A DNA stretch of 64,000 bases, taken from Chromobotia macracanthus (Eukaryota; Chordata; Actinopteri; Cypriniformes; Botiidae). Of the stretch, positions 63,482-64,000 are shown piece by piece (position 1 is the first letter of the stretch; every line of letters begins with the position of its first letter). Position numbers and translations under genes: made by a program. The stretch is from assembly GCA_036877525.1 (NCBI GenBank), contig JAZGTH010000121.1:823001-887000 (forward strand), in the 5' to 3' direction. Under the pieces are notes generated by a model. That model was given only the letters and a program-made list of their open reading frames with translations, was not told the DNA's origin and did not search any database.

Positions 63482-64000
63482 TGTATTACACCTCTAAATA
63501 AGATTAATTCAATTAATCAGTTCGTCTATTCACTACATTATATTACACCTCTAAATAACAACAATGCATCTGTGTGCCTGTAAGATCTTAGTAACATTTA
63601 GTGATCTAGTTTACCAAAATGTTTACCGATTGTGTCATTCTTTCTCCATCTTTACAGACACTATTGACATCCCTGTCAGCGATGTTCAAAACCCATCTCC
63701 ACTTCCACCTCCAAGTCGCTCTTCGTCTACTGTTTTTGATGAGGACCAACCAATAGCTGCAAGCGGTGCCTACAACCTTGACTACTTGATTGCTGATGAT
63801 CCCTTCCCAGAATCAAACTTTGTATCTGGGTCATCAAGCCAACAGGGTGGTACATCCCTTAACCGCTCTCTAAGCCTTCAGTCTGGTGAATTAGATAGTC
63901 TGGGAGACAAATCCACAGGAGAAACCTCTGAAAAACCCTCTCATCCACAAACAGAGTCCTTCAGCATAGGAACAGAGAGTGCACCAGGAACCTTCCGCAA
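31428..64000 (+). CDS. tacc2: transforming acidic coiled-coil protein 2 (tacc2), 3'-partial
   Basis: TACC proteins are acidic centrosome and spindle proteins whose C-terminal coiled coil binds chTOG/XMAP215 and Aurora A partners. Exons read for the long form are 31428-31460, 32110-32175, 36402-36612 (border and frame uncertain), 38150-38278, 40742-47661, 48176-49354, 52658-52930, 62977-63104 and 63658 to the edge. Identity rests on the start MGNENSTAEV (human TACC2 begins MGNENST), on SSDSDGAFETPESTTPVKS in exon 62977, and on VFDEDQPIAASGAYNLD and NRSLSLQSGELD in the last exon. All are hallmarks of the conserved TACC core. From 36612 onward every exon up to 62977 joins at the same phase (2), allowing modular splicing. 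Two single-base frame breaks affect the long form (near 36440 and 44007). At least two internal first exons (55940, 61712) make short forms. The TACC coiled coil lies beyond the window. Confidence 0.88.
31461..32109 (+). other. tacc2: tacc2 intron 1, no features seen
   Basis: Ends in a pyrimidine-rich tract and CACAG acceptor; the small open frame at 31710 is not supported. Confidence 0.5.
32110..32175 (+). CDS. tacc2: tacc2 coding exon 2
   Basis: Twenty-two codons (GGAPDSVVLFPPEEAQFDLL...) between CACAG and GAG|GTATGG, entering and leaving in phase 0, so it joins the MGNENST exon cleanly. The acidic, proline-bearing composition fits the long isoform. No direct human counterpart is recalled. 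Confidence 0.6.
32176..36401 (+). other. tacc2: tacc2 intron 2 with a possible internal first exon
   Basis: Apart from the MITE at 32323-32618, the notable part is a GC-richer stretch at about 32940-33379 ending in a good donor (ATAAG|GTGAGT, last base 33379). It reads like a non-coding first exon with its promoter. The rest is AT-rich and without coding similarity. Confidence 0.4.
32323..32618. mobile_element. MITE, copy 1 (GCAATCTGTAAC ends)
   Basis: The left end AACTGCAATCTGTAACTTTT and the right end AAAGTTACAGATTGCAGCTT are reverse complements. A second copy at 52959-53209 has the same ends and the same interior (for example TTGCCATC...TTTACATACTTTTC). Confidence 0.75.
36402..36612 (+). 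CDS. tacc2: tacc2 coding exon 3, apparent frame break
   Basis: A strong acceptor (CTTGTCCCAG) ends at 36401, and the donor follows CTTGG at 36612. The downstream part reads LEFPHDLLPSIDLSTELNLT in the frame that joins perfectly to the next exon (phase 2). Followed back to the acceptor, that frame meets TGA at 36416-36418. The phase-0 frame expected from exon 2 is open from the acceptor (AAVHTDNPTQTLQ) but later hits a stop. A single missing base in CTGCAGAGAAC at about 36440 would reconcile them. Alternatives are use of the AG at 36442, a non-coding role of the 5' part in transcripts from the 33-kb promoter, or an unseen exon. Confidence 0.6.
36613..38149 (+). other. tacc2: tacc2 intron 3
   Basis: Contains a short CCAGCTGGT-type repeat patch near 36690-36780 that looks like a dispersed fish repeat. 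No exon was seen. Confidence 0.45.
38150..38278 (+). CDS. tacc2: tacc2 coding exon 4
   Basis: It enters with one base completing a glycine codon and leaves after AG (phase 2), joining both neighbours. It encodes SGQVGSGEMKNEAVALSGTV and then a stretch ending SPPAVDLVK. No known domain. An in-frame methionine near 38177 could serve as start for transcripts initiating downstream of exon 2 (inference). Confidence 0.75.
38885..39192. mobile_element. MITE of the CAGCTAACAGG family, copy 1
   Basis: The right end GTTTCCTGTTAGCTGG and an internal GTTCCACTAACAACTTAAGA are shared with copy 2. The left end is diverged. A truncated end of the same kind lies in an ldb1 intron near 1788-1850. Confidence 0.5.
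39761..40113. mobile_element. MITE of the CAGCTAACAGG family, copy 2
   Basis: The left end CCTGGCTAACA and the right end GTTCCCTGTTTCCTGGC are imperfect inverted repeats. The interior shares TTCCATTAAG and GTTCCACTAACAACTTAAGA with copy 1 about 0.9 kb upstream. Confidence 0.5.
40742..47661 (+). CDS. tacc2: tacc2 giant acidic exon 5 (6.9 kb), frame break at a T7 run
   Basis: The exon opens in phase with exon 4 (ag|c = Ser, then CGADQVSTAS). It stays open to a TAG at 44031-44033, and resumes in another frame from about 44012 to the donor AAC AG|GTACTG at 47661, again phase 2. Together it codes for about 2,300 residues rich in E, S, T, Q and K, low in hydrophobics and probably disordered, as in the giant exon of the mammalian long isoform. 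More conserved-looking patches are AALMDSELEEAFKECENQMA near the start and LPPLMVFERLCHP near 43370. The frames meet exactly at seven Ts (44007-44013). One more T would make a single open frame, so an indel (biological or assembly) is likelier than two genes. Minus-strand open frames here are composition shadows. Confidence 0.82.
47662..48175 (+). other. tacc2: tacc2 intron 5
   Basis: AT-rich with a CA-rich stretch near 48020-48085; it ends in a long pyrimidine tract and TTTTCCAG. Confidence 0.6.
48176..49354 (+). CDS. tacc2: tacc2 tandem-repeat exon 6 (FPPVTEEN/T repeats)
   Basis: The exon enters with T completing a serine codon (SPFEIPSLHQPEPEF) and leaves after GAC TAC AG, phase 2. Nearly all of its 393 codons are an 8-residue tandem repeat, F-P-P-V-T-E-E-N/T, with roughly 27 VTE-type units plus variants. 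These are grouped in blocks of about 3-7 units, each closed by a 7-residue F-P-P-V-P-E-S unit. At DNA level this is a 24-bp minisatellite with near-identical units (CCTGTGACCGAGGAGA), which points to recent unit homogenisation. The product should be acidic, proline-punctuated and disordered. All other frames on both strands are also long and open because the unit is a multiple of three; they are not genes. Length polymorphism or assembly collapse is likely. Confidence 0.85.
49911..50032. repeat. compound (GATA)n(GACA)n...(GA)n microsatellite
   Basis: GATA units, then GACA units, then GTGAAAGA units, then a long GA run, consecutive in tacc2 intron 6. Confidence 0.9.
50315..50340. repeat. (CT)n microsatellite
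   Basis: Uninterrupted CT dinucleotides; opposite in strand sense to the GA run about 300 bp upstream. Confidence 0.9.
52658..52930 (+). CDS. tacc2: tacc2 proline-rich exon 7
   Basis: It enters with G completing an arginine codon and leaves after ACC AG (phase 2). It encodes about 91 residues beginning RSSVTESAERSDPALC, with a proline-rich middle (PTPPPTPPERVPPEPQ). This resembles proline-rich linkers upstream of the TACC core and may hold SH3/WW-type ligands (inference). A MITE begins only about 30 bases past the donor. Confidence 0.8.
52959..53209. mobile_element. MITE, copy 2 (GCAATCTGTAAC ends)
   Basis: The left end TTTAAAGCTGCAATCTGTAA and the right end AGTTACAGATTGCAGCTTTA are reverse complements; same family as 32323-32618. 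Located directly downstream of tacc2 exon 7. Confidence 0.8.
54059..54315. mobile_element. cyprinid-type MITE
   Basis: Contains GGTAACCAAACAACAGTGGA, GACTTTCATTGTATGGACAC and CTTCTTTTATGTTCCACAGA, a text I recognise as abundant in zebrafish and carp genomes. It ends in TTTCCCTTTAA. Confidence 0.65.
55940..56007 (+). CDS. tacc2: tacc2 alternative first exon A (MGAVESAENG)
   Basis: The ATG at 55940 opens 22 codons plus two bases to a consensus donor (AT|GTAAGT). The first 20 residues read MGAVESAENGQPPCPSQERP. Spliced to 62977 the split codon is AT|G, so the product would continue M-SSDSDGAFETPE. A short human TACC2 isoform, as I recall it, likewise begins MGGSQS and reads AMSSDSEEAFETPE across the same junction, which supports this as a conserved internal first exon. 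Upstream GA- and GC-rich sequence at about 55630-55930 probably holds its promoter and 5' UTR. Confidence 0.7.
56594..56635. repeat. (AG)n microsatellite
   Basis: About 40 bp of AG dinucleotides about 0.6 kb after alternative exon A. Confidence 0.9.
56785..57135. mobile_element. degraded cyprinid-type MITE
   Basis: Carries GACTTTTATTGTATGGAG and TGCATCTCCTTTGTTGCTCC-like segments and a left AAAGAAATAGTT-type end, diverged from the copy at 54059-54315. Confidence 0.45.
57141..57184. repeat. TCTC-(AT)n-(GA)n palindromic microsatellite
   Basis: TCTCATATATATATGAGAGA followed by GA repeats; the core is self-complementary. Confidence 0.8.
61477..61502. repeat. (AG)n microsatellite
   Basis: AG run about 200 bp upstream of alternative exon B, in its presumed promoter or 5' UTR region. 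Confidence 0.85.
61712..61881 (+). CDS. tacc2: tacc2 alternative first exon B with TACC1-like N-terminus
   Basis: The ATG at 61712 opens 56 codons plus two bases to the donor CAG AG|GTGAGC, phase 2, exactly as needed for 62977 (AG|G = Arg, then SSDSDG). The start MAVSAWQALSPLQWARWGWD is strikingly close to the N-terminus of vertebrate TACC1 (MAFSPWQILSPVQWAKW). It is followed by a matching GGTAGEDG stretch (TACC1: GGAAGEDE). This looks like an ancestral TACC first exon shared by the TACC1 and TACC2 paralogues. A GA-rich stretch immediately upstream probably holds the promoter. Whether it is transcribed cannot be seen here. Confidence 0.75.
61882..62976 (+). other. tacc2: tacc2 intron before the TACC core exon
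   Basis: AT-rich; no exon or repeat of note seen. Ends in a TTTACTGTAG acceptor. Confidence 0.5.
62977..63104 (+). CDS. tacc2: tacc2 core exon (SSDSDGAFETPE)
   Basis: It enters with G completing Arg or Met depending on the upstream exon, then reads SSDSDGAFETPESTTPVKS, the hallmark start of the conserved TACC1/TACC2 core. A proline-rich segment follows, ending SSEPLSSEHT and leaving in phase 1. All long and short isoforms read here should include it. Confidence 0.92.
63105..63657 (+). other. tacc2: tacc2 intron with (TA)n tract
   Basis: Contains a (TA)n run at 63421-63478, flanked by a near-repeat of ATTACACCTCTAAATAA on its right side (two copies, near 63484 and 63542). Confidence 0.6.
63421..63478. 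repeat. (TA)n microsatellite
   Basis: About 58 bp of nearly uninterrupted TA. Confidence 0.95.
63658..64000 (+). CDS. tacc2: tacc2 exon 9, continues past the window
   Basis: It enters in phase 1 after a TTTACAG acceptor and is open to the edge. VFDEDQPIAASGAYNLDYL and LNRSLSLQSGELDSLG match the conserved region of human TACC2 (VFDEDKPIASSGTYNLD; LSRSLSLQ). The rest is serine-rich and acidic, as in the family. Confidence 0.9.

Noticed and set aside
1..64000. CRISPR arrays, bacterial operons, tRNA or rRNA genes
   Set aside because: None seen; sequence structure is that of an animal nuclear genome.

Overview
The window is vertebrate nuclear DNA, most likely from a cypriniform (zebrafish/carp-like) teleost. 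Genes are split by GT-AG introns, introns are AT-rich, and several copies of short palindromic elements of types familiar from zebrafish are present. Exons were located by reading splice sites, codon phase and protein similarity from memory; no alignment was run.

Layout, left to right. (1) 209-3981 (+): exons 2 to last of ldb1, the LIM-domain-binding nuclear adaptor, followed by a long 3' UTR. Only the short first coding exon lies off the left edge. (2) 7837-17658 (+): a complete 23-coding-exon prominin-family gene (824 codons), a five-pass membrane glycoprotein; all exon phases join without error. (3) 20355-22850 (-): intronless hps6, a BLOC-2 subunit, convergent with the prominin gene, with its GC-rich promoter at 22851-23211. 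(4) 24030-24937 (+): five decayed exons matching the C-terminal third of nsmce4a, with frameshifts and no 5' half, interpreted as an unprocessed pseudogene. (5) 31428 to the right edge (+): the 5' two-thirds of tacc2, with a 6.9-kb acidic exon, a 1.2-kb exon built of 8-residue tandem repeats, and at least two extra first exons that join the TACC core in the correct phase. The TACC coiled coil lies beyond the window.

The order ldb1 / prominin / hps6 / nsmce4a / tacc2 puts together genes whose human counterparts lie apart on chromosome 10 (LDB1-HPS6 at 10q24, NSMCE4A-TACC2 at 10q26). The genes do not form one pathway; this is a synteny block. The most interesting items are the TACC1-like alternative first exon inside tacc2, the two apparent single-base frame breaks in the long tacc2 isoform, the minisatellite-like coding exon, the nsmce4a relic with what may be its surviving divergent promoter, and the retained prominin paralogue. 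No CRISPR, prokaryotic or viral genes were seen.
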